Translations under genes and position numbers: made by a program | NCBI GenBank assembly: GCA_964367715.1 | Contig: CAYIYO010000006.1 | Span: forward strand, 1-56,101 | Length of the DNA: 56,101 nucleotides | From: CAYIYO01 sp964367715 | Lineage (GTDB): Bacteria > Chlamydiota > Chlamydiia > Chlamydiales > Criblamydiaceae | Direction: 5' to 3' | Notes under the pieces: generated by a model | Database searches by the model: none | What the model was told of the DNA's origin: nothing | The model's input: only the letters and a program-made list of their open reading frames with translations | In this document: piece after piece, positions 9,606 to 18,589 of the stretch | Layout of the letters: each line of letters starts with the position of its first letter | How positions within the stretch are numbered: the first letter of the stretch is position 1

Positions 9606-12332
9606 TTAAATACATAACCCTGCGGGCAGCTGCTCTCCTAGCAGTTGCTCCTTTTCTTCAAGAGTGTACCCACTATTTTGAGTCGCTTCAGTCTCGCTTA
9701 TTTCACAACATAATTTTACTTTTTTCACAATCGCCTGAGAAAGATTTAGTTCCCGTTGATCTGTCTGTCGAATATATTGACTCAGGACAAAACTCAACTG
9801 TTCCTTATTTATTTCAGGAACTTCCATCAACTTTTCTGTCCATTCCGTACATAGTTCTCGTGGAAGCACATGAAGTGGTGATCCACACAGCAAACGGCGC
9901 GCGCCTAGACGTGCGAGTGCCCAGCATTCTGCTTTGGAAGGCTTTTGTTTTGTGCTTTTGTCCAGAAGAGCTTGCCCCAACGACTTTTTAGCTGGCAAGT
10001 CTAATAATTCCATCGCTGCTACTGTGCGCAGCTTTTCCATGTAGAGATACTCGGAGCCCTTACTACGCTTTTGAATCTCCACAACCAGTTCTTTCAATAA
10101 AGGGAGGACGAGTTGTTGCTGTTGCCCTTTGTTTAATCCTCCAGCGATGCGACGAAAGCAAATCCACTGCTGTACCAGAAGCTCTTGCGAATGTGCGCGC
10201 CCCTGTTCTGCCAATATGCATTTCCAGATTTCTTTCAAGCGCCAGTCGTCCACTGGATGCCCACAGCCGGGCCGGAGGCAGAATCCAATCGTATTCCACC
10301 AACGGAATTCGTGCTCTAAAGAGATATTTTTAAAACTAGACATCTTAAGTAATACATCGCAAATGGCTCTGCAAACACTCGGAGGCCATTCCATGCGTGG
10401 GCACTCCAAAATATTTTCCAATTTTTCAATCAACTTATCTGGTGCCTGAGTATTTTCTTTATTAAATACTGCGTTAACGTGGTCTAGAGCTTTCGCAAGA
10501 AGAGAAATATCAAACGATTGGTCTTTGCGGATGTGATTCTTTTGTTCGACAATTTCTTCGTATCCGAGAGTGCTTTTTAGTTGGAACTCAAGCTGCCATT
10601 TGTGAAGGGTTTCGACAGATTCCAGCCATAGCTCGACAGTGCCGATCTCTGTCATTTTCACAAGGAGAGTGACAGGAAGTGCTGCTGTGCTTGCTTGTTT
10701 TCCGTAGCGAATGACCGTCTGCAGAGGAGGGAGGGGTTGAAAAGATTCCAAATCAATGTCGACAAAATCTCCTGCGGCATCATTGAGACGCACGTGAGAG
10801 CGATACAACTGGAAGACGACCTTTTCATTGGGGATGAGTTTGAACTGTTGAGAAGGCATGTAAGAGGTCCCTTCTTCACTGCCTCTGGGCAAAAGTGTAA
10901 GAGCACGACGGACTGAATTTCCTTGCTCTTGGTGGATGTCCATCGCAAGATAATAGGCGCGAGAAGAGCCTCCCCCAATACGCACACCCAATCCTCTGCG
11001 AACCTTCCCATAATAGGCTGCACCGTGAGCGACGGCGAGATCGAGACTGCTACTGGTTAAGGTGGTGAGAGATGTTTCAGGAAACCATTGTTGCAGAGAA
11101 GCTAGAATACGCGCTTGAAAGGTAAGTGGTTTCACCGTGCCGCCATTAAATAGAATATATGTAGGCGCTGCTTCCCCTACTGCGCCTGCCCTCGACAAAA
11201 AGCGTGCAAGGTGGCGAGTGATGGCTGGATCTTCCTCATAAGGGAGACCCATGGAGCGGATGCCTTTTGCTTTAGAGAGTGCTGAAGCAATTGCCCATTC
11301 TTCTAAAGGAAAGAATCCGTTTTGTAATAATTTTTTTACATCTCCTGCACAAATTTCAGTCGTCAGCATTCCTTGAATGACATTAGAGCCTTCTCCGGCG
11401 ATCGTCACAGAAAATAACGTATCGTCAGAACCATCTAACAGTGTTTCTTTTGCCGTTTTTGCGAGATGCACCAGCTGCATCCATTGCCGCGTCGAAAGCT
11501 CACCAGCACCTTCGTTGGACAGTTTTTTTTCTATCCAGTGCGCTAGCGTGAGGTCGATGTTGTCTCCTCCAAGAAGAAGGTGATCCCCCACGGCGACACG
11601 TTGAAAGGCAATCGTCTCTTGACGCGCTTCGACCTCTATCAAGCTAAAGTCTGTTGTCCCTCCACCGACATCACAGACAAGAATTTTATCCCCTGCCTTT
11701 AGTAAACGAGAACACTCGGATTCATGGTGTGCAATCCAAGAATAGAAAGCAGCCTGTGGTTCTTCTAAAAAGGTGAGTTTTTCGATTCCTGCCATTCGTG
11801 CAGCGTCTGCTGTTAGTGTGCGTGCAACTTCATCAAAAGAGGCGGGAACGGTGATGATAACCTCTTGCAGCTCCAAAGCAGCATCCACATCTTTTTTTGC
11901 CATCTGATGGTTCCACGCACAGCGAATATGCGCTAAGTAGCGTGCGATTGCCTCTGTAGGACTGAGACGTCGGATCTCTTCAGCTGCTTCAAAAGGGAGA
12001 ATGCGTTCGCGACGCGAAGCGGCGGCATGGCAGAGCCAGCTTTTGGCGGAAGAGATGAGACGAGTGGGAATGCGTGCCCCATTATCTTGTGCATAGCAAC
12101 CAACACACTCTTTCTCGTTTTTACTCCAAGGAAGCTGCAATGCACCTGTGGGTAATTCCCCTTCTGCTGCAAGGTAGCAGAAGGAAGGAAGGATCTCAGC
12201 AGCTTCTACTGTTCCAGGACCCGTCAACTGTGGGATACGAAACTTTTGAATGGTCGGACGAGGAGCGTGGGTGTCCACGTAGGAGACACAACAATTTGTC
12301 GTCCCTAAATCGATGCCGATGATGTATCTCAT
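9606..12332 (-). CDS. large Hsp70-like (DnaK-related) protein
   Basis: A 908-residue protein, longer than DnaK (about 640). Residues 1-470 form an actin/Hsp70-fold ATPase: IIGIDLGTTNCCVSYV (phosphate 1) at the start, ILVCDVGGGTTDFSLIEVEA near 218-237 (phosphate 2) and YILFNGGTVKPLTFQARIL near 400 (adenosine part). The second half (about 500-908) is not a normal DnaK substrate domain; it is mostly helical and resembles the C-terminal region of DUF3731-type Hsp70 relatives. Its client is unknown. No J-protein or GrpE lies nearby. The start ATG overlaps the ald stop as ATGA, so the two genes are probably translationally coupled. Confidence 0.85.
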   Translation of the reverse strand: MRYIIGIDLGTTNCCVSYVDTHAPRPTIQKFRIPQLTGPGTVEAAEILPSFCYLAAEGELPTGALQLPWSKNEKECVGCYAQDNGARIPTRLISSAKSWLCHAAASRRERILPFEAAEEIRRLSPTEAIARYLAHIRCAWNHQMAKKDVDAALELQEVIITVPASFDEVARTLTADAARMAGIEKLTFLEEPQAAFYSWIAHHESECSRLLKAGDKILVCDVGGGTTDFSLIEVEARQETIAFQRVAVGDHLLLGGDNIDLTLAHWIEKKLSNEGAGELSTRQWMQLVHLAKTAKETLLDGSDDTLFSVTIAGEGSNVIQGMLTTEICAGDVKKLLQNGFFPLEEWAIASALSKAKGIRSMGLPYEEDPAITRHLARFLSRAGAVGEAAPTYILFNGGTVKPLTFQARILASLQQWFPETSLTTLTSSSLDLAVAHGAAYYGKVRRGLGVRIGGGSSRAYYLAMDIHQEQGNSVRRALTLLPRGSEEGTSYMPSQQFKLIPNEKVVFQLYRSHVRLNDAAGDFVDIDLESFQPLPPLQTVIRYGKQASTAALPVTLLVKMTEIGTVELWLESVETLHKWQLEFQLKSTLGYEEIVEQKNHIRKDQSFDISLLAKALDHVNAVFNKENTQAPDKLIEKLENILECPRMEWPPSVCRAICDVLLKMSSFKNISLEHEFRWWNTIGFCLRPGCGHPVDDWRLKEIWKCILAEQGRAHSQELLVQQWICFRRIAGGLNKGQQQQLVLPLLKELVVEIQKRSKGSEYLYMEKLRTVAAMELLDLPAKKSLGQALLDKSTKQKPSKAECWALARLGARRLLCGSPLHVLPRELCTEWTEKLMEVPEINKEQLSFVLSQYIRQTDQRELNLSQAIVKKVKLCCEISETEATQNSGYTLEEKEQLLGEQLPAGLCI

Positions 12333-13447
12333 AGTATCCCTAAAATATTTTCTGATGGAACGTAGGGATATCCCAACTCATGGGCAACAGGTTCGCAGGT
12401 GACTTTTCCTAAACAGACGTTAAGACCGTGGCGCAAATGGATGTCGTCTGTGAGGGCATTTTTAATGCCTTTGTTTGCAATTGTCATCACATACTGCATA
12501 GTGGCATTCGTCAATGCCATGGTCGACGTACGGGCACAGGCTCCGGGCATATTCGTCACGCAATAATGAACAACGCCATCAACGACATAGGTCGGGTTAT
12601 CATGCGTGGTAGGTTTAGACGTTTCAAAGCATCCGCCTTGGTCAATGGAGATATCCACAATCGCAGATCCAGGCATCATTGTCTTCACCATTGCATGTGT
12701 CACAATTTGAGGCGCTTTTTTTCCATGAACGAGGACCGCACCAATGACAAGATCAGCAGTTTTTATCATCTCTTCGAGGGCGAGTGTACTCGAAAACACA
12801 GTTTTTAGTCGTGGACCAAAATGCGCATCGAGCTGGCGTAGGCGCTGGAGATTGATATCGAAAATGGTGACATCGGCCCCTAAGCCAAATGCCATCCGCG
12901 CCGCTTCTGTTCCGGATGCACCTCCTCCGATGACCATGACCTTTGCTGGTAGGACTCCGGGAACTCCACCTAATAAGACTCCTCGGCCACCATTGTTTAG
13001 CTGGAGTGCAGTGGCACCGACTTGAATGGAGAGACGACCGGCGATTTCACTCATTGGTTCGAGCAAAGGCAAACGCCCCTTTGCGTCAGTGACCGTTTCG
13101 TAAGCGATAGCGATGACACCACTTTCAACAAGATGTTTTGTTTGGATAGGATCGGGAGCGAGATGAAGATAACAAAAAAGAAGCTGTCCACGCCTTAGTA
13201 GGGGGTATTCACTGGGCTGCGGTTCTTTGACTTTGATGACCATCTCTGCTTGATAGACACCGGCGGCGGAAGCAACAATTTCCGCTCCTGCATCCACAAA
13301 CAAAGCATTGGAAAATCCGATTTTCGCCCCCGCTCCGTCTTCGACAAGAACCTGGTGACCCGCTTTTACTAGCGCATAGACCATCGTCGGAGTGGCGCCA
13401 ACGCGGTACTCTTGATTTTTAATTTCTTTAGGAATGCCGATGCGCAT
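12329..13447 (-). CDS. ald: alanine dehydrogenase
   Basis: A 372-residue NAD-dependent enzyme that interconverts L-alanine and pyruvate plus ammonia. The N-terminus MRIGIPKEIKNQEYRVGATP is typical. The Rossmann segment is VMVIGGGASGTEAARMAFGL near 170-190, and the conserved LVIGAVLVHGKKAPQIVT and DISIDQGGCFETSKPTTH follow. Length equals that of known Ald proteins. I start at the ATG at 13447, which has AAAGG upstream; the open frame could extend 10 codons further, but that extension runs into an A-type repeat. The gene pairs with the Hsp70-like gene (ATGA overlap). An AGCS alanine carrier is encoded at 29706-31040. Confidence 0.95.
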   Translation of the reverse strand: MRIGIPKEIKNQEYRVGATPTMVYALVKAGHQVLVEDGAGAKIGFSNALFVDAGAEIVASAAGVYQAEMVIKVKEPQPSEYPLLRRGQLLFCYLHLAPDPIQTKHLVESGVIAIAYETVTDAKGRLPLLEPMSEIAGRLSIQVGATALQLNNGGRGVLLGGVPGVLPAKVMVIGGGASGTEAARMAFGLGADVTIFDINLQRLRQLDAHFGPRLKTVFSSTLALEEMIKTADLVIGAVLVHGKKAPQIVTHAMVKTMMPGSAIVDISIDQGGCFETSKPTTHDNPTYVVDGVVHYCVTNMPGACARTSTMALTNATMQYVMTIANKGIKNALTDDIHLRHGLNVCLGKVTCEPVAHELGYPYVPSENILGIL

Positions 13448-13468
13448 GGAATTGCCTTTGTTATTTTT

Positions 13469-13517
13469 TATACACAAGTGAATTCAAAAATTTGCTTTTT
13501 GAATTCACTTGTGTATA
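13469..13517. repeat. short A-type palindrome (49 bp, arms only)
   Basis: TATACACAAGTGAATTCAAA and its inverse meet almost directly, with no collar and no inner palindrome. It sits 22 bases upstream of the ald start and reads outward to a TATAAT on the right edge. Confidence 0.75.
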
Positions 13518-13538
13518 ATAAATGCAGAGTACTAAAAT

Positions 13539-13748
13539 TCGAGTTATTTTACTAGGAGGGCATCTTGGTATTTGAGAATTATTTGATTGAAACNNNNNNN
13601 NNNNNNNNNNNNNNNNNNNNNNNNNNNNNNNNNNNNNNNNNNNNNNNNNNNNNNNNNNNNNNNNNNNNNNNNNNNNNNNNNNNNNNNNNNNNNTCGAGTT
13701 ATTTTACTAGGAGGGCATCTTGGTATTTGAGAATTATTTGATTGAAAC
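13539..13748. other. scaffold gap (100 N) flanked by an exact 55-base duplication
   Basis: Bases 13539-13593 are identical to 13694-13748, on either side of the N run at 13594-13693. Both copies encode the last residues of AroDE. An exact 55-base overlap at contig ends is what a de Bruijn assembler with k=55 leaves, so the first copy and the Ns are probably artefacts and nothing need be missing. Confidence 0.85.
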
Positions 13749-15240
13749 ACGATTTAATCAAGGTTTCATCAACTTCGTTATGAAACCATAGATTAAACTG
13801 TTCGATTGCCTGTTGAATAAACATTTCAATACCAGGAATCACCTCGCATTGAAGCGCACGTGCCTCTACAAGAAATGGGGAGAGGGTATCGGTCACAATG
13901 ACATCGAAGACAAGACGATGTGGTAGCAATGCCGAATAATCGATCGGTACCTTTGCACGCTCTGCAATCATTCCAAAGGGAGTGCAGTTAATTAAAATAT
14001 CGTATCCCTTACGTGCGAAGACATCGAAATCAGCAAGTGTCCCGCTATCACCTTTCACTTCGTTAGCAATCTCGTGTGCCTTGCCGATTGTACGGTTTAG
14101 CACAATAATTTTCGCTCCCCGCTGAAAGGCTTCACATGCAATTGCCTTGGCAGTTGCGCCTGCTCCGACAAGGACGACGCGCTTCTCTGCCACGAGTCCG
14201 CGCTGTTCAATGACATCTAACGCGCCTTTGGCATCTGTGTTATCGCCAAAAACAACTTTGTTTTTAAAAAACAACGTATTAACAGCACCAATCTTTTTAG
14301 CATTTTCAGATAGCTCTCCGCACGCACGCAAGGCCAATTCTTTTAATGGCATCGTCACGCTAAGTCCATGAATATCCAGCTTTTTGGCGTGTTCTAAAAA
14401 TTCCTGAATCTCATCTGCATTGACTTGAAATTTCACATAGACGGCATTGATCCCTAAATTATGAAGGACAGTATTATGCGTCACATCGCTCTTACTATAG
14501 GTAACAGGATCCCCGATAAGACCTAAAACACGGGTCGTCTCATTAAGTTTTTCGATATGATATTGAGAGACCATCACATCGACTGTCAGCTGACCACTGG
14601 CGACCTTTAATGCTTCGGTAAGAATCGTATAATGGATCGCATTGCCATAGACAGCTCCCAAGATTCGAGAAGGAACTCCCCTTTCTCCCATGGCAATCAT
14701 TACCAGGCGCTCGCCTTTTTTGGCGTTTTCTTTTAAGAAACGCATCATGCGCATCATATCTAAGGAAGAGTTTGCCATTGTGGCAATTTTATAAATATCC
14801 GCCTCTTTTTCCTGCATAAAATGTAAAAGGGCTTTAAGCTCTTTTGGAGTATGTTCGAAGTCGTGGTAGGAGCAAATGAGTTGGGTCGAAGGAGAAATGG
14901 TTCTTACTGCATTAAAAACCTCGATCTCTAGATCGTATTCTAAGTCGAAATAGGCCGGATTTAACGCAGCAAGGATTTTCACCTGTTTCAAATGGTCGGG
15001 ACGAGATCCGCTGAATTCGCCTCCATGCAATCGTCGGCGCAAGGTGAAGATGACAGGCAATGAGGTCGATTCCATCAACTGTCTAATTGCTTCAGCTTGT
15101 GTAAAATGAAACTGATCAAGACGAAACTCAAGCATGCCTGCGCGGCTATTTGCTTTTCGAATCTGCTCACGCGCCTCATGCAATGTCGGTCCTGAGATGA
15201 TCAGGCATAACTTTGATGCGCGGTATTTTATCTCCATCAT
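13699..15240 (-). CDS. aroDE: fused 3-dehydroquinate dehydratase / shikimate dehydrogenase (AroDE)
   Basis: A 513-residue bifunctional enzyme for steps 3 and 4 of the shikimate pathway. Residues about 10-215 are type I dehydroquinase: FRLDQFHF, the histidine in SYHDFEH (H126) and the Schiff-base lysine in DIYKIATMANSS (K151). Residues about 235-500 are shikimate dehydrogenase: GLIGDPVTYSKSDVTHN, SVTMPLKE, GDNTDAKGAL and the NADP loop VVLVGAGATAKAIA. This fusion is characteristic of Chlamydiota. The start overlaps the upstream barrel gene stop (TAATG), so the two are probably co-translated. The stop is complete despite the adjacent assembly gap. Confidence 0.96.
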   Translation of the reverse strand: MMEIKYRASKLCLIISGPTLHEAREQIRKANSRAGMLEFRLDQFHFTQAEAIRQLMESTSLPVIFTLRRRLHGGEFSGSRPDHLKQVKILAALNPAYFDLEYDLEIEVFNAVRTISPSTQLICSYHDFEHTPKELKALLHFMQEKEADIYKIATMANSSLDMMRMMRFLKENAKKGERLVMIAMGERGVPSRILGAVYGNAIHYTILTEALKVASGQLTVDVMVSQYHIEKLNETTRVLGLIGDPVTYSKSDVTHNTVLHNLGINAVYVKFQVNADEIQEFLEHAKKLDIHGLSVTMPLKELALRACGELSENAKKIGAVNTLFFKNKVVFGDNTDAKGALDVIEQRGLVAEKRVVLVGAGATAKAIACEAFQRGAKIIVLNRTIGKAHEIANEVKGDSGTLADFDVFARKGYDILINCTPFGMIAERAKVPIDYSALLPHRLVFDVIVTDTLSPFLVEARALQCEVIPGIEMFIQQAIEQFNLWFHNEVDETLIKSCFNQIILKYQDALLVK

Positions 15241-15950
15241 TAAAACCAGTAGGCTAATCCGAGTTTCATTCCCTTCCCTCGAAGGCCTTGTTTCTCTTTG
15301 CTAAGAGTAATATTATATCCTAACCCTAGATTTAGAGACCAGTTACCATTCAAGTCGCGTTCGAGCTGAAGTCCATAATTGGGTCCACGCGTCTTATCTT
15401 TGTAGCTGGGGAAGTATTGTAATTTTGTTTTGGAATGGCTCCATCCGTATTGGACCTGTCCAGAAACACGCCACACTTTCCAAAAACTGTAAATTGCTTC
15501 TAATCCGATATAGGGAGCGGTTGCATCGAATTTATTTTTTAAATCAGACAGACCCAATGCAGGAATATCTAATTCTGTTTTGAGGTGAGTATAGGTATAG
15601 CCCACGCTAGGAAGAATCGTAAAATTTTCTGTAAGAGGGAGGCAACGTCCAAAGCCAAGCCCTACACTAGATAACTCCCCTTCACCCCACCCTAATAAGA
15701 ACATGGGCTTCAAGCACCATCCGCGGTAAATGATCCAGGTGACATCTCCCTTCATTCCCACCATGTCCATCTTTTTTATGCGCCTTTTGCCGTATTCAAG
15801 AAGCTCTAAACGCATAAATGTGACGCCTAAATCGGCTTTACCGCCGCATGGATGCTCATTTCCATAAAGAGAAGGAGCAAAAGAAAGTAAAAGTACTGCA
15901 ACGAAGAAAAAGGAGAAATATTTTTTTAGATGATATATTTTTTTATTCAT
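15240..15950 (-). CDS. small outer-membrane beta-barrel protein, exported
   Basis: A 236-residue protein with a signal peptide (KKYFSFFFVAVLLLSFAPSLYGNE near 8-30) and alternating hydrophobic/polar strands ending in LGLAYWF with a C-terminal phenylalanine, the usual sorting signal for outer-membrane barrels. Pairs of aromatic-flanked strands suggest about 8 strands. I recognise no specific family. The ATG at 15950 is preferred over a TTG eight codons upstream because the signal peptide then has a normal n-region. Its stop overlaps the aroDE start, yet no functional link to shikimate synthesis is evident. Confidence 0.75.
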   Translation of the reverse strand: MNKKIYHLKKYFSFFFVAVLLLSFAPSLYGNEHPCGGKADLGVTFMRLELLEYGKRRIKKMDMVGMKGDVTWIIYRGWCLKPMFLLGWGEGELSSVGLGFGRCLPLTENFTILPSVGYTYTHLKTELDIPALGLSDLKNKFDATAPYIGLEAIYSFWKVWRVSGQVQYGWSHSKTKLQYFPSYKDKTRGPNYGLQLERDLNGNWSLNLGLGYNITLSKEKQGLRGKGMKLGLAYWF

Positions 15951-16027
15951 TTTAGATGGATCATGATTTATCAAATAGTGTTAAAAAAATTAACATACAC
16001 TCCTCCCGTCTTAAAATCTATACATTT

Positions 16028-16123
16028 ATTAAGAGATCTCTTAATCCGCTAGGCATGTATACCGAGGAGCTGCGATGCAATAATAGTAGCCCAGGGTTGA
16101 GAGCGTAGCGAATCTACCCTGGG
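16028..16123. repeat. two palindromes: ATTAAGAGA-TCTCTTAAT and a CCCAGGGT hairpin
   Basis: A perfect 18-base palindrome lies at 16028-16045. CCCAGGGT at 16090-16097 pairs with ACCCTGGG at 16116-16123 around a GC-rich loop. Between them is a copy of the TATACCGAGGAGC motif also found at 23812, 44334 and near 56008. Confidence 0.6.
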
Positions 16124-16144
16124 AATTGTGTAAAATTTTATATG

Positions 16145-16228
16145 TATACACAAGTGAAATCAAGAATCGGTTTTTAAGCGATGTGAAAGCTCCCGCGGTC
16201 AAGCGATGCTGGAGTTTGGCATTTTTGA
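16145..16228. repeat. left half of an A-type element fused to another repeat
   Basis: TATACACAAGTGAAATCAAG ... to the collar GTGAAAGCTCCCGCGGTC (to 16200) matches the left half of the complete element at 9319. The right half is missing and is replaced by AAGCGATGCTGGAGTTTGGC, a sequence repeated at 44347-44372. Confidence 0.7.
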
Positions 16229-17497
16229 TTATCTATCTGTGACAAGAATCCGTTGTCGGGAATCAATCGGATAACTCCGCATCGACCACACCATCACAAA
16301 TGCGGCTCCTATGGCAAGTAGACACCAATAGGAAGCGGCGAGAAAGGTCGAACCTGTCGCTTTGTAGAGAGCAAGTGTAAAAGGTGCAGTAGGAGCTCCT
16401 AGCAGCTGAGCGCCCAATGCGTACGACAACGAAATCACCGTATAACGACAGTGTGAAGACACCAAAGTTTGCGCCCACGAAAAGAAGGTGGCAGAGAACC
16501 CCACTCCAATAACGATAAAACACAGACGAACAAATAAAATGATCGACTCCCCTGCGCCTTCAAGAGAATGGAAGAGAGGTCCTCCGGCAACTACTGCTAA
16601 CAAGGCAGATCCCAACATGATTTTTTTTCGGCAAACATAGAGAGAAAGAAGGCCGACAAGAGGGAGAAGAAGAAAATCTAGCAGTAGCATGCCTGTATTT
16701 AAGAACATTAAATGCGTGGGTTCTACGTGCGTAATTAAAGGGATGAGACCGTTGACAACAACAAGAGCAACGGAATAACAAGAGTAGGAAAAGCCGGCGA
16801 CAACCATAATCTGGAAGGCTGCTTTTCGCTCTGCGCGGAGACTTTTGATGTGCGGTTTTAATAGATCTCGCATGCCTTTTTTTGAAGGAACAATGTGTCC
16901 TGAACGGCGCAAAAATAGCGCACATAATCCTGTGAGAGCCCCGAAAAGATAGAGCACGCGCCAGTGCTCTTCAAGTATCCCTAAATAAAGAAGCAAGGAA
17001 ACCATGGCAGAGGCTAGAAGCATACCCGCGATCGTCGATGCGCTAAATAAGCTACTGATCAAATCTTGACTCTTCTCATCCCCCTCTTCTAACACATAAA
17101 CTGCTCCCCCAACAACTTCTCCGGCCGCAAAAAAATTTTGACAAATACGTCCTAATAATAAGAGAAGCGGAGCATAAAAACCTATCTCAGCATAAGAAGG
17201 CAAAAAAGCAATGGCGATGGTGACGCCTCCCATGCCCAACAACGTTCCATGAAGGGCAAAAAGGCGTCCATAAATGTCTCCCAAGAATCCAAAAAATAGA
17301 GCGCCCAAGGGCCGTGCGACCATTCCCAATGGAATAATCGCATAGGTCATCATAAGTGCCGTTACGGGATCATAATGAGGAAAAAACAAAGGGGCAAGAA
17401 AAGGACTTAATAGCGCATACAACGCCGTATCATAATGCTCAAAGAGATTTCCTAAAAAAACACCGAGGAGTTTACGTTTAGGAAGTCGATTAAACAT
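16229..17497 (-). CDS. MFS transporter, metabolite:H+ symporter type (ProP-like)
   Basis: A 422-residue carrier with 12 predicted membrane segments. It starts LGVFLGNLFEHYDTALYALL and has the signature RPLGALFFGFLGDIYGR (about residues 61-77), typical of the MHS subgroup of the major facilitator superfamily (ProP, citrate and ketoglutarate carriers). The acidic/aromatic FEHYD in helix 1 is as in that group. Substrate cannot be assigned; compatible solutes or organic acids are possible. A GGAGG ribosome site lies 5 bases before the ATG, and the gene follows mnmA by 12 bases, so they share a transcript. Confidence 0.88.
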   Translation of the reverse strand: MFNRLPKRKLLGVFLGNLFEHYDTALYALLSPFLAPLFFPHYDPVTALMMTYAIIPLGMVARPLGALFFGFLGDIYGRLFALHGTLLGMGGVTIAIAFLPSYAEIGFYAPLLLLLGRICQNFFAAGEVVGGAVYVLEEGDEKSQDLISSLFSASTIAGMLLASAMVSLLLYLGILEEHWRVLYLFGALTGLCALFLRRSGHIVPSKKGMRDLLKPHIKSLRAERKAAFQIMVVAGFSYSCYSVALVVVNGLIPLITHVEPTHLMFLNTGMLLLDFLLLPLVGLLSLYVCRKKIMLGSALLAVVAGGPLFHSLEGAGESIILFVRLCFIVIGVGFSATFFSWAQTLVSSHCRYTVISLSYALGAQLLGAPTAPFTLALYKATGSTFLAASYWCLLAIGAAFVMVWSMRSYPIDSRQRILVTDR

Positions 17498-17509
17498 ACA
17501 GCCTCCGCT

Positions 17510-18589
17510 TTAACTAATTAGGCCGCCACCAAGACAGACATCTCCTTCATAAAAAACGATCGACTGGCGAGGAGTCACTGCGCGCTGCGGTTCATCGAAG
17601 ATGACAGCGACTTCTGTTGCTGTGATTTTCGTCACCACGCACGGCTGTTCTTCTTGGCGATACCGTATTTTTGCTGCACAGCGAAAGGGTTCTGCAGGAA
17701 GGCCTTTAGGTGAAATCCAATGGAGGTCGTGCGCAAAGAGTCGCTGTTCATAGAGTGATGGATGGTCGGCACCTTGCTCAACAATGACGACATTTCGTTC
17801 TGGATCTTTCCCTACAACAAACCAAGCATCTCCAGGACCGCCAATGGCAAGACCGCGGCGTTGTCCGATCGTGTAGTAGGCCATTCCGTCGTGGGTGCCA
17901 ATGATTTGCTTTTGAGTGTTTTCAAAGTTTCCTTTTTTATTGGGGATATATTGTGAAAGAAATTTTTTGAAATTACGCTCTCCAATGAAACAGATCCCCG
18001 TGCTATCTTTTTTAGCTGCAGTGGGGAGACCGTGTGCTTTTGCAATTTCGCGCACTTCTTTTTTTTCGAGATGTCCGATAGGAAAAAGTGCTTTTGTCAA
18101 CGCGTCATGGCTGACGGCATAGAGGAAATAGCTTTGGTCTTTTTCAGGATCTAGCCCCTTGAGTAAGCGGGACTCTCCATCGACCGAATCCGTGCGGCAA
18201 TAATGGCCCGTGGCTAGGTAATCAGCACCCAGCTCGAGTGCTTTTTCTAGCAGTGCTTTAAATTTGATTTCTCGGTTGCATAAGATATCGGGATTGGGAG
18301 TCATTCCCGCTTCATAATCTTTGAGAAAATGGGTGAAGACGTTATCCCAATACTCTTTAACAAAGCTGACGCTGTAGTAAGGGATTCCAATCGCATGACA
18401 TACTTGAACGGCATCATTATAGTCTTCTGCAGATGTGCAGACGCCCTGCTCATCTTTTTCGTCCCAATTTTTCATGAACATCCCGATCACATTGTATCCT
18501 TGTTGCTTTAGCAGTAACGCAGCAACAGAGGAGTCCACTCCACCGGACATTCCGACGACAACTGTTTTATTATGACCGGGTAAGGACAT
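17510..18589 (-). CDS. mnmA: tRNA-specific 2-thiouridylase MnmA
   Basis: A 359-residue enzyme that thiolates U34 of tRNA-Lys, -Glu and -Gln. The PP-loop SGGVDSS is at residues 15-21, the nucleophile cysteine in NPDILCNREIKF is C104, and the persulfide cysteine in KDSTGICFIGERNF is C200. The C-terminal part has the usual IGQRRGLAIGG and RYRQEE segments. I start at the ATG at 18589, preceded by AGGGGAGGG; an ATG eight codons upstream lacks this. The 5' end overlaps the symporter gene by 20 bases. Confidence 0.96.
   Translation of the reverse strand: MSLPGHNKTVVVGMSGGVDSSVAALLLKQQGYNVIGMFMKNWDEKDEQGVCTSAEDYNDAVQVCHAIGIPYYSVSFVKEYWDNVFTHFLKDYEAGMTPNPDILCNREIKFKALLEKALELGADYLATGHYCRTDSVDGESRLLKGLDPEKDQSYFLYAVSHDALTKALFPIGHLEKKEVREIAKAHGLPTAAKKDSTGICFIGERNFKKFLSQYIPNKKGNFENTQKQIIGTHDGMAYYTIGQRRGLAIGGPGDAWFVVGKDPERNVVIVEQGADHPSLYEQRLFAHDLHWISPKGLPAEPFRCAAKIRYRQEEQPCVVTKITATEVAVIFDEPQRAVTPRQSIVFYEGDVCLGGGLIS

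Noticed and set aside
13448..13477. 10-codon N-terminal extension of alanine dehydrogenase
   Set aside because: It runs into an A-type repeat, lacks a ribosome site, and the internal ATG gives the normal family start.
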